A stretch of DNA of 64,000 nt from Prostheceraeus crozeri (lineage: Eukaryota > Platyhelminthes > Polycladida > Euryleptidae): assembly GCA_907163375.1 (NCBI GenBank), contig CAJQUW010009054.1:99289-163288 (forward strand), in the 5' to 3' direction. The notes beneath the pieces were generated by a model. The model was not told the origin of the DNA, ran no database searches, and saw only the letters and a list, made by a program, of their open reading frames with translations. Positions within the stretch are counted from its first letter, which is position 1. Each line of letters opens with the position of its first letter. This document shows, in pieces, positions 21,704-29,562 of this stretch. The translations under genes were made by a program, and so were the position numbers.

Positions 21704-23062
21704 GAAACAGTATCGAGATTTAGGAGATAAAACTGAAATTTGTAAGAAAATTTCAAATCAACTACTTGAACAAAAAAATGAATTTCTAATGGCTTTTGAT
21801 GCAACATCTTTATATCCATCAGCTATGTATGATGAAAATTCAGAATACCCTAAAGCTGAATCAGCTAGAAAATTTCGTCAAGAAGAAGAGCGGGAAATAG
21901 TATATAAATTTAATACTCAAACATTTAGACCTAAAACTGGAATATTCTCTGTTGTGTTTCAATATCCGAATGATATGTTTTTCCAACCAGTTCCTATAAA
22001 AGATAAAGTTAAAAACCAAAATAATAATTCTCATGTAAAAGTAATCAGGTTTAGAAATGGTATATGTTATGATGTATTAACTTCTGTAGACATACAAGAA
22101 ATTGTTAGATGTGGGGGAAAAATCTTACAAAAAAAACAACAAAAAAAATATCAAGTTTCACCATTTCGAAATTATATTGAAAAACTTTTTAATTTGAGAA
22201 AAAGATATAAAACGGAAGGAAATACTGTAGGTGATGAGTTAATTAAATTATTGATGAATTCGCTATATGGCAAAACTGTGCAAAAAGATATAACCACTAA
22301 ATATCATTTATGGAATGAGAATACATTGAGAAAAAATTTCACTCAAGAAGTAAAAGATTATGAAAAATTAAATGATGAACAATATTTAGCGAAAGTAGAA
22401 ATGGAAGATGATGAATTTCTCAAAACTAATATTGTAAAAGATGGGAAGACGTCATTCATGCCATCACACTTAGGTTCTTTCATTCTTTCTCACTCTAGAA
22501 GAATCATGAATAACTTTATTTTAGAAATTAATGGTTTCAAAGAAAAATACATTCATTATACAGATACTGATTCAATATATATTTCCAATGAGCTCTTTAA
22601 TAAATTAGACGCTGCTGGATATGTTGGAGGAGAATTGTGTCAAGGGAAAAATGATTATGGAAATGGTGGAATTATTTTTGCAATGTTTATTGCACCTAAA
22701 GTAAAATACTGTATTACTGTAGATGAGCAAGGGAGACTTAGTGAAAAGAAAACATTCAAAGGATATTCACAAGATAAAGTAAAAGTAGAAGATTTTCTAA
22801 AATTATATTCGGGGAAAACATTATCGACTACAGTTAATAAACCATGGAAAAGATCTTTAGAAACTGGAATTAGTATTCCTGATAAAAATAATAATACTGA
22901 AGAAAAAAAATTTTCTTGTCAAATAAATATTCTTAAACGTCAAGCACCTGATGAAAATGAAATTATGTTACCTTATAACGGAGAAGATATTCAAGCTGAA
23001 ATATTTCAAACAATCATCTGTGAGAGTAATTTAAGTGATGATGATGACACGTGGGAATAATA

Positions 23063-23225
23063 ATTTTTTTATTACATCTAAAAATTTTATAACATCTAAA
23101 AATTTTATAACATCTAAAAAATTTATTACATCTAAAAATTTTATAACATCTAAAAAATTTATAACATCTAAAAATTTATTACATCTAAAAATTTTATTAC
23201 ATCTAAAAATTTTATTACATATGAA
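23063..23225. repeat. ~18-bp minisatellite between convergent Polinton genes
   Basis: About nine imperfect copies of ATTTTATAACATCTAAAA (17-19 bp) follow the polymerase stop codon and separate it from the oppositely oriented gene. A CAT/GAT trinucleotide-rich stretch follows at 23337-23400. Confidence 0.9.
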
Positions 23226-23605
23226 AATATATTTATCGAATATTTTGGTATTTTCTATTAAGTTTTATCATATTAAGTTTCATCATATAATGTTTTATCA
23301 AAAGATAATTTAAATTTTTTTTCACTAACTATTGATTCTTCATCATCATCATCAATTGATTCTTCATCATCATCATAAATTGTTTCTTCATCATCATAAA
23401 TTACACTTTTTGGGATTGGATGCCCTTCCATGATAGGATACCATTCTCTTATTGGAATATCTAATTCTAAATTACATCTTTTATCTGATAATAATATAAT
23501 AGAGAAAAATATTGGTCTTTGATCTCTTTTGGAAAATTTAATAACACCACCATAATCTGAATCACTTTTAGTTTTTGTTAAAGATGATAAAATTTTAAAT
23601 TGATT

Positions 23606-24550
23606 TTAATTTAAAATTGTAGACCCGACACATAGTTGTCTAACAGTATCTTCAACTATACCATCATTATTATTTTCAATTGTAAGAAAATGAAATTTAG
23701 ATAAATTTTTATAATTACTAATATTTTTATAATCTTTTTTACCATTTACACCTTTTTCAGATGTTACAGAATCATCATTATTATCATAAGATTCTTTAAG
23801 ATCGGGCAAAGCCCTAGAATCTTCGGTTCGTTTATTATGATTATGATTATGGTCATTGTTAATAGTATAAGGTGTTGACCACATATAAATTTTCTCTTGT
23901 TGAGCTAAACCATTTATATAAGATTTTAATAAATTAATATTTAAGTTTGAATATAATCCTATATACGTATCATCATCATATCTTTGCGGCATTTCTAATG
24001 TTTCTTGTTTATAAATTGTATCTCTATAATAAACTTGACATAATAATTCTTCATTATGTTTTTTACTCTCTATGTGAATGTTATATTGATTTTGATCGTC
24101 AACAAATAATCTAATTTTTTCTTTCAAAAAAGATTTTAATTTTTTAACTAATTCTTTAATATTGATATAATTAATAATTTTAGTTTCCATCCAATCAGTA
24201 TTACTAATTGGTAACACTGCTCTAATAAATCCATAAACATTATTATGACCTATTATAACCATATTTTCTTTATTTAATTCAACATAAGCTACATCATTAT
24301 ATTTACTTACTATATCCATAAATTTAATAAATGGATCACCTGGAAATAAACAATAATTAGTTTCTATAGAAGGTAAACCTTTAGTCTGTTCTCTAAATAT
24401 TTCGGCTTGTAATTGAAATAAAATATTAACATCTATACATGGATTATTATTATTATCAAAACATTTATTTTCAAATCCCGTTGATCTCGTCGAATAAGAA
24501 GAACAGGATGATGCGGGCGAATATAATTTTTTTAAATTTGGATTTTCCAT
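23606..24550 (-). CDS. Polinton - strand protein, unknown function
   Basis: 314 residues from the ATG at 24550 reading left, with the element's usual start context (AATAAAAAAATGG on the - strand). A Ser-rich N-terminus (SPASSCSSYSTRSTG) is followed by a mixed alpha/beta body (AYVELNKENMVIIGHNNVYG, FVDDQNQYNIHIESKK) and a His/Asn repeat (NDHNHNHNKR). A GC-rich triloop palindrome is embedded in frame at 23788-23823. Directly downstream (about 23600-23290) is an open, very acidic stretch built of GAT/GAA codons whose relation to this gene I cannot settle. The alternating strands and acidic end faintly recall a sliding clamp, but no motif supports that, and I leave the function unassigned. Confidence 0.6.
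   Translation of the reverse strand: MENPNLKKLYSPASSCSSYSTRSTGFENKCFDNNNNPCIDVNILFQLQAEIFREQTKGLPSIETNYCLFPGDPFIKFMDIVSKYNDVAYVELNKENMVIIGHNNVYGFIRAVLPISNTDWMETKIINYINIKELVKKLKSFLKEKIRLFVDDQNQYNIHIESKKHNEELLCQVYYRDTIYKQETLEMPQRYDDDTYIGLYSNLNINLLKSYINGLAQQEKIYMWSTPYTINNDHNHNHNKRTEDSRALPDLKESYDNNDDSVTSEKGVNGKKDYKNISNYKNLSKFHFLTIENNNDGIVEDTVRQLCVGSTILN
23788..23823. repeat. In-frame GC palindrome in the - strand gene
   Basis: Outer arms AAGATTCT (23788-23795) and AGAATCTT (23816-23823) enclose GGGC-AAA-GCCC (23804-23814). It adds codons (EDSRALPDL) without breaking the frame. Confidence 0.75.
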
Positions 24551-24649
24551 TTTTTTATTTTTATTAGAAAAATTTTTATTTATTTTTATTAGAAAAAATT
24601 TTATTTTTTATTTTTATTAGAAAAAATTTTATTTTTTTATTGTTAAAAA
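24551..24649. promoter_or_regulatory. Divergent promoter region with T-rich repeats
   Basis: 99 bp between the divergent genes at 24550 (-) and 24650 (+). It consists of about four repeats of TTTATTTTTATTAGAAAAA and carries the start-adjacent T-run/AAAAATG context at both edges. No other signal seen. Confidence 0.5.
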
Positions 24650-25537
24650 ATGATGTTACCAAATGTTGGTGGAGGTGCATATATCCCGAATAATCGTGAA
24701 TTAGAAATAGAGATAGAAAATTATATTATGAAAACTGGAGACGTTTTATCTGGTCCATTGCATCTTTCTATTCTTCCACAACAAAATACAGAGTTAACAA
24801 ATAAACAATATGTTGATACACAAATCAATGATTTAAAGGAAAAATATATAAACGATGTTTTGGTTCCACTGATGAATGAATTAAAGTTGCTAAAACTTAA
24901 TGACAAATCATTAAACGAAAAATTATTAAAACTTGATAAAAAGGATAGAGAGCTAGAAGCAGATATAGCAAAACTTTTTAAAAAGATTTCTGAACAATCA
25001 AAAATTTTAATATTACTTTCTATAAAGTTAAAATCTGCAGTCATTAAAAATAAACAGCAGATAAAAATGTTAAAAGAACAATTAGAAGATGAAATAGAAA
25101 AACTACCTGAAAGAATTAAAAAAAATTTAAAGCAGTTACAAACTACATTCCAAAAAAGTGTTGATGAATTAAGTTCTAAAATTACTCAACAAATGAAAAA
25201 GATGAATAGAATAATAAATGAAGTAAACTCACTTAATGAAAAAGTTGATAAAATGAAAAATCTGAAAATCAATTTAGAAAATGAATTAAAGAAAAATTTA
25301 CAAGAAAACTCTAAAGAAAATAAAGAACAGTTAGATTCTGTTAAAAGACAATTAGATGTTCTTAAAATTAAGTTAAATGCACTTAAAACGGCGTTGAAGA
25401 TGAATCAGGAGAAAATGCAAGTTAATAGAAAAGAAATTAAAGTACATCACACGCTGCTTGACGCAATAGATAAAGTGCAACAGTCAATTAATAAAGTTAT
25501 CTCGAAGTTGTTGTCCATTCACAAACGTAAATCTTGA
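24650..25537 (+). CDS. Polinton fibre-like coiled-coil protein
   Basis: 295 residues from ATG 24650 (context TTATTGTTAAAAAATG). The N-terminus has Gly/Pro/Asn-rich residues 1-15. Residues about 27-57 read MKTGDVLSGPLHLS then NTELTNKQYVDTQI, the same layout as the 'GTMSGPL...ATNKQYVD' repeat at the head of phage tail-fibre and collar proteins. From residue 58 to the end there is almost unbroken coiled coil (Leu/Lys/Glu heptads such as NELKLLKLNDKSLNEKLLKL). No adhesive C-terminal domain follows. A trimeric fibre or spike role is an inference from this motif and the coiled coil; an internal scaffold is the alternative. A palindrome cluster lies 30-42 bp after its stop. Confidence 0.65.
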   Translation: MMLPNVGGGAYIPNNRELEIEIENYIMKTGDVLSGPLHLSILPQQNTELTNKQYVDTQINDLKEKYINDVLVPLMNELKLLKLNDKSLNEKLLKLDKKDRELEADIAKLFKKISEQSKILILLSIKLKSAVIKNKQQIKMLKEQLEDEIEKLPERIKKNLKQLQTTFQKSVDELSSKITQQMKKMNRIINEVNSLNEKVDKMKNLKINLENELKKNLQENSKENKEQLDSVKRQLDVLKIKLNALKTALKMNQEKMQVNRKEIKVHHTLLDAIDKVQQSINKVISKLLSIHKRKS

Positions 25538-25566
25538 TCGACGAAGTCTTGGGTTTCTAACCTATC

Positions 25567-25579
25567 GGAGCGAAGCTCC
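25567..25579 (+). terminator. GC-rich hairpin after the fibre-like gene
   Basis: GGAGC-GAA-GCTCC, 30 bp past the stop codon, within a GC-rich island (25535-25605) shared in part, inverted, with the islands after the genes ending at 27478 and 28113. Confidence 0.6.
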
Positions 25580-25636
25580 TCGAGGATTTAGCCGAACGTA
25601 GATATTTTTCCAAAAAGTCAAATTTAATCCTAAAAA

Positions 25637-26074
25637 ATGCCTATAATTTATAAACACAATCTTAAACAATTTGCTTCAAATCAAAAAATTGCTCATGAAC
25701 CACGTATGAATCCGGTTTACCATTATGATAATAGAGAAACCGTTCAAAAAGAAGGGGATGGCATCTTTTCTGGTATTGGAAGTATCGTTAACTTAATTAA
25801 AAATAATAAAGATTTGATTACATCTGCTGCAAAAGGAGCAGCTGCTATAGGTAGTACAGCTAGTGCAATATCAAATGCTGTTAAATCACAAAACGAATTA
25901 AAACAACTAGAAGCTATTCGTAAACTCAAGAATGATTCTGAAGAACTAAAAAAATTAAAAAAACTTTCAGATGAAACAAAAAACAAAATTGCTAACATAG
26001 CTGTAGAGGGTGATAGTAAACATAATGAAAAAACAATTGAAGAAATAAGAGGTAATGGTCTAGCAAAATTCTGA
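25637..26074 (+). CDS. Polinton pVI-like amphipathic protein
   Basis: 145 residues from ATG 25637 (context AATCCTAAAAAATG). After a basic N-terminus, residues about 40-85 form a Gly/Ala-rich amphipathic segment (GDGIFSGIGSIVNLIKNNKD, then SAAKGAAAIGSTASAISNA) followed by a charged helix (ELKKLKKLSDETKNK). This arrangement resembles adenovirus protein VI and the similar small proteins encoded next to the capsid gene in Polintons, which help connect hexons or disturb membranes during entry. The Gly-rich sites around residues 40-47 could be cut by the element's adenain-like protease. The family call is by composition and position next to the major capsid gene, not by an alignment. Confidence 0.55.
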   Translation: MPIIYKHNLKQFASNQKIAHEPRMNPVYHYDNRETVQKEGDGIFSGIGSIVNLIKNNKDLITSAAKGAAAIGSTASAISNAVKSQNELKQLEAIRKLKNDSEELKKLKKLSDETKNKIANIAVEGDSKHNEKTIEEIRGNGLAKF

Positions 26075-26143
26075 AATTATATTTTAGTAAAAATTTTTTT
26101 CTATCTGTGAGAAAAACAAAAAGTCAAATTATTTTTTATAAAA

Positions 26144-27478
26144 ATGTCTTCGCTTATCGAAAATAAATTTAGATTAGACGATCCTCCGTTCGTCAGTTAT
26201 AATCAAAAAAAGAATGACTATATAAGAATTGCTATGAATCCCGGATCTTCCAGTAGAGTAAACACTGGAGGTGATTTAATTTTTGAAGTTGATAATCAGC
26301 AGAGCTATTTATATTTACCTGATTCATTTTTACACTGTGAATATTCTTTATATAGTGATGCTAATTTTACAACACCATTACCAGATACCGATAATATTAC
26401 ACTAGAAAATAATTTTTTTCCAAGATTATTTACACAAATGCGTTTAGATGTTGCAACTCAAAATATAGAAACAATAAGTGATTCCCCAGGTGTAATTGAT
26501 ACAATGCTTAGATTTGTAATAATTGGTGAAAATAATAAAAAGTATAAAGTCGAAGGTTGGTTTCCTGATACTAATGATGGTATAATTATTGATGATTTAA
26601 CTCACGCCGGAACAGATGCCGCAGGAATTGCGAAAGATGTAGAAAATATTGCAAAACATTTAAATAAAACAAACAATACTGCATATAAAGAAAGTCGTGA
26701 ATTTAACAAGAAAAGTAAGCAAACAGTAAATTGGTCATTGTCTCCATTATTTGGTTATTTAGATTATGTCAAAATATCATATCAATTAAAATTTAAATTA
26801 ATAAATCATCGTACAGCAAATAATGAATTAATCTTTTTTGGTAAGACTGGAAAAAAAGCATATTTAAAAATTGATAGACTTGAATGGTGGATTAAACATA
26901 TTACTCCTAGTTTAGAGATTGAAACAGCTATTGCAAAAAGATTAAATACTAACAAACCAATTCCAGTAAATTTTCTAAAGCGTACTGCTAGTTCAGTAAC
27001 TTTTTCAGAGCAAAGATTTAACTGGCATTTTACTAGAACTGCGAATACTCCAAGATATTTATTACTAACATTTCAAAGAAATAATTCTCCAAGTTTTGAT
27101 AAGAACAATAATATTTTTCATATTAATACAATTCGAAGTTTACAAGTTTCATTAAATCAAACTCGATATCCAATTGATCCATTAAGATTCGATGATACCA
27201 ATAATCAATTTATGGAAGGATATGATTCTTATAGAAATCTTTGTATAGAATTTGGAGTTGAACCACAATTAACTCCTGGAGATTGGAGACATTTATATCC
27301 AATTTTCTGTTTCGATTTAAGTGCACAATCTGAAGATATTATTAAAAATGGTTGTGATGTAACAATTAATATTGAAAAAAAAGATTCCACAACTTCATTG
27401 ATGGCTTATGGTTTATTGCTAGAAGATACAAAATATTCTATTGAAGTTCTTAATGCGAAGATGGTTAGGATAGGTTAG
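26144..27478 (+). CDS. Polinton major capsid protein (double jelly-roll)
   Basis: 444 residues from ATG 26144 (context TTTTTTATAAAAATG). Beta-strand-rich throughout, with an N-terminal jelly roll (FEVDNQQSYLYLPDSFLHCE) and a second one after a helical insert at about residues 150-185. The C-terminal half has the family pattern: NTIRSLQVSLNQTRYPIDPL, YDSYRNLCIEFG, WRHLYPIFCFDLSAQSED and a final strand region with DVTINIEKKD. This agrees with Polinton capsid proteins, where a 'LNxxxYP' turn is followed by 'YPIFxxDxSxQ'. It would form the hexagonal capsomers of an icosahedral particle. The frame is open over its whole length. A 4-bp hairpin spans the stop and two more follow. Confidence 0.9.
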   Translation: MSSLIENKFRLDDPPFVSYNQKKNDYIRIAMNPGSSSRVNTGGDLIFEVDNQQSYLYLPDSFLHCEYSLYSDANFTTPLPDTDNITLENNFFPRLFTQMRLDVATQNIETISDSPGVIDTMLRFVIIGENNKKYKVEGWFPDTNDGIIIDDLTHAGTDAAGIAKDVENIAKHLNKTNNTAYKESREFNKKSKQTVNWSLSPLFGYLDYVKISYQLKFKLINHRTANNELIFFGKTGKKAYLKIDRLEWWIKHITPSLEIETAIAKRLNTNKPIPVNFLKRTASSVTFSEQRFNWHFTRTANTPRYLLLTFQRNNSPSFDKNNNIFHINTIRSLQVSLNQTRYPIDPLRFDDTNNQFMEGYDSYRNLCIEFGVEPQLTPGDWRHLYPIFCFDLSAQSEDIIKNGCDVTINIEKKDSTTSLMAYGLLLEDTKYSIEVLNAKMVRIG

Positions 27479-27513
27479 TAACCTGAGGACCTTTGGTCCG
27501 ATAGGCTAAAGCC
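27473..27513 (+). terminator. Three GC-rich hairpins at the end of the capsid gene
   Basis: GGTT-AGT-AACC spans the stop codon (27473-27483), GGACC-TTT-GGTCC follows (27487-27499), then GGCT-AA-AGCC (27504-27513). The whole cluster recurs almost unchanged after the next gene (28108-28148). Confidence 0.7.
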
Positions 27514-27630
27514 CAAGACTTCGTAGTTTAATTAATTTAATTTTTTTGATAACTTAAAATTTTAATAACTAGAATAGATTAAAAATTCTTAACTTAAAAT
27601 TTTTCCTAACTTAAAATTTTTTTATTAAAA

Positions 27631-28113
27631 ATGTCGCAAGCGAAAAGTAATAATAATAAAACTGTTGAATTAAAATTACGTAATATTGTTGACAAAAATA
27701 CCCCTAAAACTATTACGATTAATAAAAAAAAGTATTACATAAGTAAACCAATGATAGAGAATATTCAATTACAAGAAGAAAAGAATGGCGGGATTCTCCC
27801 ATTAATTCCACTAATAATAGGTGGCATAGCAGCTGCAGGAAGTGTTGCAGGTGGGACAGCTGGTATTGTCCAAGCAGTAAATAAAAATAAATCAGAGAAG
27901 GCAGCATTAGAAGAACAAAAACGTCATAACAGAGAGTTAGAGAAAGTTGCTAGGGGTGAAGGAGTAGTAGATAATTTTATTAGTAAATTAAATTTAGTTG
28001 ATGAAGGAAAACGAGTTCTCAAAAATATTCTCCACAATGTTGATGATTTAATTGAAATTAAAGAAACTAAAGATGGTTCTGGAATATATCTAAGTCCTAG
28101 TATGATAAGGTAA
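27631..28113 (+). CDS. Polinton core/pX-like protein with Gly/Ala hydrophobic segment
   Basis: 160 residues from ATG 27631 (context TTTTTATTAAAAATG). The Lys-rich N-terminus (KTITINKKKYYISKP) is followed by a hydrophobic Gly/Ala segment at about residues 52-82 (GGILPLIPLIIGGIAAAGSV, AGGTAGIVQAVN), a charged helix, and a C-terminal GSGIYLSPSMIR. Small proteins with a 'GGxLPxLxPxIxxxxGAxxG' segment and a 'GxGLYL' end occur beside the capsid gene in Polintons and recall adenovirus pX/pVI. Membrane disruption or capsid cementing is the usual inference. The terminal ILLP-type segment could equally be a membrane anchor. Confidence 0.6.
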   Translation: MSQAKSNNNKTVELKLRNIVDKNTPKTITINKKKYYISKPMIENIQLQEEKNGGILPLIPLIIGGIAAAGSVAGGTAGIVQAVNKNKSEKAALEEQKRHNRELEKVARGEGVVDNFISKLNLVDEGKRVLKNILHNVDDLIEIKETKDGSGIYLSPSMIR

Positions 28114-28162
28114 TAACCTGAGGACCTTTGGTCCGATCGGCTAAAGCCTCTGAACAAAGTTC
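28108..28162 (+). terminator. Four GC-rich hairpins at gene end
   Basis: AGGT-AATA-ACCT spans the stop codon, then GGACC-TTT-GGTCC (28122-28134), GGCT-AA-AGCC (28139-28148) and GAAC-AAA-GTTC (28152-28162). The first three copy the cluster at 27473-27513. Confidence 0.7.
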
Positions 28163-28217
28163 GATTAGGTAAAACAATTATTTTATTTTATCTTTTAAAT
28201 TTTTTTTATCTTTTAAA

Positions 28218-29528
28218 ATGAATTCTAAAAATTCCGAAAATTTAATTAAATTTAAAATTTCTAATTTAGATTTATTGAATTATCTATTAAACAAAAATAA
28301 AAACTCAAACTGTCAGCATATTGGAGGTGACATACAAAAAACATTAGAAAACTTTCCTGGATTTATTTGGAGTAAATATTCGAAAAAACATCTTCCTGGT
28401 CATTCATATACTGGTCCAGGAACTCGATTAGATATAAGACTAGATGAGAATAATAATCCGAAACCAGGTGAAGAACCAATAAATAGAGTAGATGCCGCAG
28501 CTTACAGGCATGATTTAGCTTATCGAAATCATAATCTAAGTTCTCGACATGCAGCTGATAAGAAGATGATTCAAGAATTAGATAGTATTCAGAATACTTC
28601 CTTTAGAGAAAGAATTGAAAGAATGTTTGTTAAGAAAGCTTTACAAGCTAAAATATTGCTCGGTCAGGGTTTAAATGAAACGACAGCAAAGCTGTCTGAG
28701 AGCAACGCTCGAACCTACGCGTCCGAAATTCACAAGGAATACAGAAAGCCGAAATATCTATTGAAGGTAAAAGTATTTAATAAAGATGATATCTGGAGTG
28801 CTGATCTTATTCATATGCCGAATGAAGGAGGGTTTAAGTACGCATTGACCGTTATAGATTTATATACACGATACGCTTGGGTAAAGCCTTTAAAAAATAA
28901 AAGTGGTCTATCAGTTAAATATGCGTTTGAAGAAATCTTTAAAGAAAGTAATAGAAAGCCAAAAAAGCTATTCGTTGATAAAGGGTCAGAATTTTATAAC
29001 AGAAATGTAAAGCCACTATTTGAAACAGACGAAAGTCATCGCCAAGGCTCAGTTTATTCAACTGAAAACGCTGGGAAGGCCGTAGTGATAGAAAGATTCA
29101 ATCGGACGTTAAAAAATAAATTATTCAAGAAATTTACTGAGCAAAGAAATCAGAAATGGTTGAAGATATTACCAGGAATTGTGGAAGAGTACAATAATAA
29201 AGTTCATTCTGGTATTGAAGAAACTCCAAAGAATGCTTCTGACGACCCTGATTTAGTACGAAAGAAAATATTCGAGAATAATAATTTGAATGAGAGTAAT
29301 CCGAATTTGCAGAAACTTAAGCCGCAATTTAAAATTGTTGATAGAGTTAGAATATTTAAATATAAGAATAAATTTGAAAAAGGCTTTGTTGGTTATTGGA
29401 CTAAAGAAATATTTGAAGTTTGCAAAATAAATCAAAGTTATCCGATTACTTATGAAATTAAAGATTTAGATAATGAGGATATCAGAGGCCGTTTTTATCA
29501 AAATGAATTACAGAAAACAGAGCTTTAA
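28218..29528 (+). CDS. Polinton phospholipase A2-integrase fusion
   Basis: 436 residues in one open frame from ATG 28218 (context TATCTTTTAAAATG). Residues about 44-150 form a parvovirus-type phospholipase A2 domain: calcium-loop motif YTGPGTRLD (64-72), NRVDAAAYRHDLAY with catalytic H98-D99, then RHAADKKMI. Residues about 186-330 form an rve-type DDE integrase core: D196 in WSADLIHM, D254 in LFVDKGSEFYN, E292 in VIERFNRTLKNK, followed by a chromo-like C-terminal region (about 345-436). Viral phospholipases of this type act in membrane passage during entry, and the integrase inserts element ends with a 6-bp stagger. I know PLA2 domains from Polintons, and integrases from all of them, but not this fusion as a usual arrangement. 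The linker (residues 155-164) is encoded by two GC-rich palindromes. Confidence 0.85.
   Translation: MNSKNSENLIKFKISNLDLLNYLLNKNKNSNCQHIGGDIQKTLENFPGFIWSKYSKKHLPGHSYTGPGTRLDIRLDENNNPKPGEEPINRVDAAAYRHDLAYRNHNLSSRHAADKKMIQELDSIQNTSFRERIERMFVKKALQAKILLGQGLNETTAKLSESNARTYASEIHKEYRKPKYLLKVKVFNKDDIWSADLIHMPNEGGFKYALTVIDLYTRYAWVKPLKNKSGLSVKYAFEEIFKESNRKPKKLFVDKGSEFYNRNVKPLFETDESHRQGSVYSTENAGKAVVIERFNRTLKNKLFKKFTEQRNQKWLKILPGIVEEYNNKVHSGIEETPKNASDDPDLVRKKIFENNNLNESNPNLQKLKPQFKIVDRVRIFKYKNKFEKGFVGYWTKEIFEVCKINQSYPITYEIKDLDNEDIRGRFYQNELQKTEL
28682..28710. repeat. Two triloop palindromes at the PLA2-integrase linker
   Basis: GACAGC-AAA-GCTGTC (28682-28696) and GAGC-AAC-GCTC (28700-28710), in frame, exactly between the two domains of the fusion. 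Confidence 0.85.
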
Positions 29529-29562
29529 CCTTTAGGTGGCGCTTTAGCTAGCTTCGCTTGAG

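Larger units (their letters stand above)
17763..23060 (+). pseudogene. Polinton protein-primed type B DNA polymerase, broken
   Basis: The replicative polymerase of the element. The start is ATG 17763 in context TTTTAAAAAATATG. The N-terminal region is Lys/Arg-rich (repeated SKRSKRIKKQKR type runs at 17850-17930), followed by a proofreading-exonuclease region whose first motif reads YDLETFPD-like near 18800 and whose second lies in TLIAHNSSGFDSYF near 19180-19215. The polymerase core is at 21780-22600: motif A DATSLYPSAMY, motif B NSLYGKT and motif C YTDTDSIY with the paired aspartates. About three or four breaks occur in the 5' half, and a 5'-truncated RTE LINE (about 19940-21703) splits the gene. 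A 60-bp pair of GC-rich 30-bp repeats is also embedded in it at 19848-19907. Confidence 0.9.

Noticed and set aside
19833-21714. AAACAGTAT on both sides of the RTE insertion as its target duplication
   Set aside because: The left copy lies about 100 bp before the point where RTE sequence starts, with Polinton palindromes and polymerase-like codons between, so it cannot be a simple duplication; probably chance.
23606-24550. Sliding-clamp (PCNA-like) identity for the - strand Polinton gene
   Set aside because: Only a vague strand pattern and an acidic end; no clamp motif or repeated domain could be shown.
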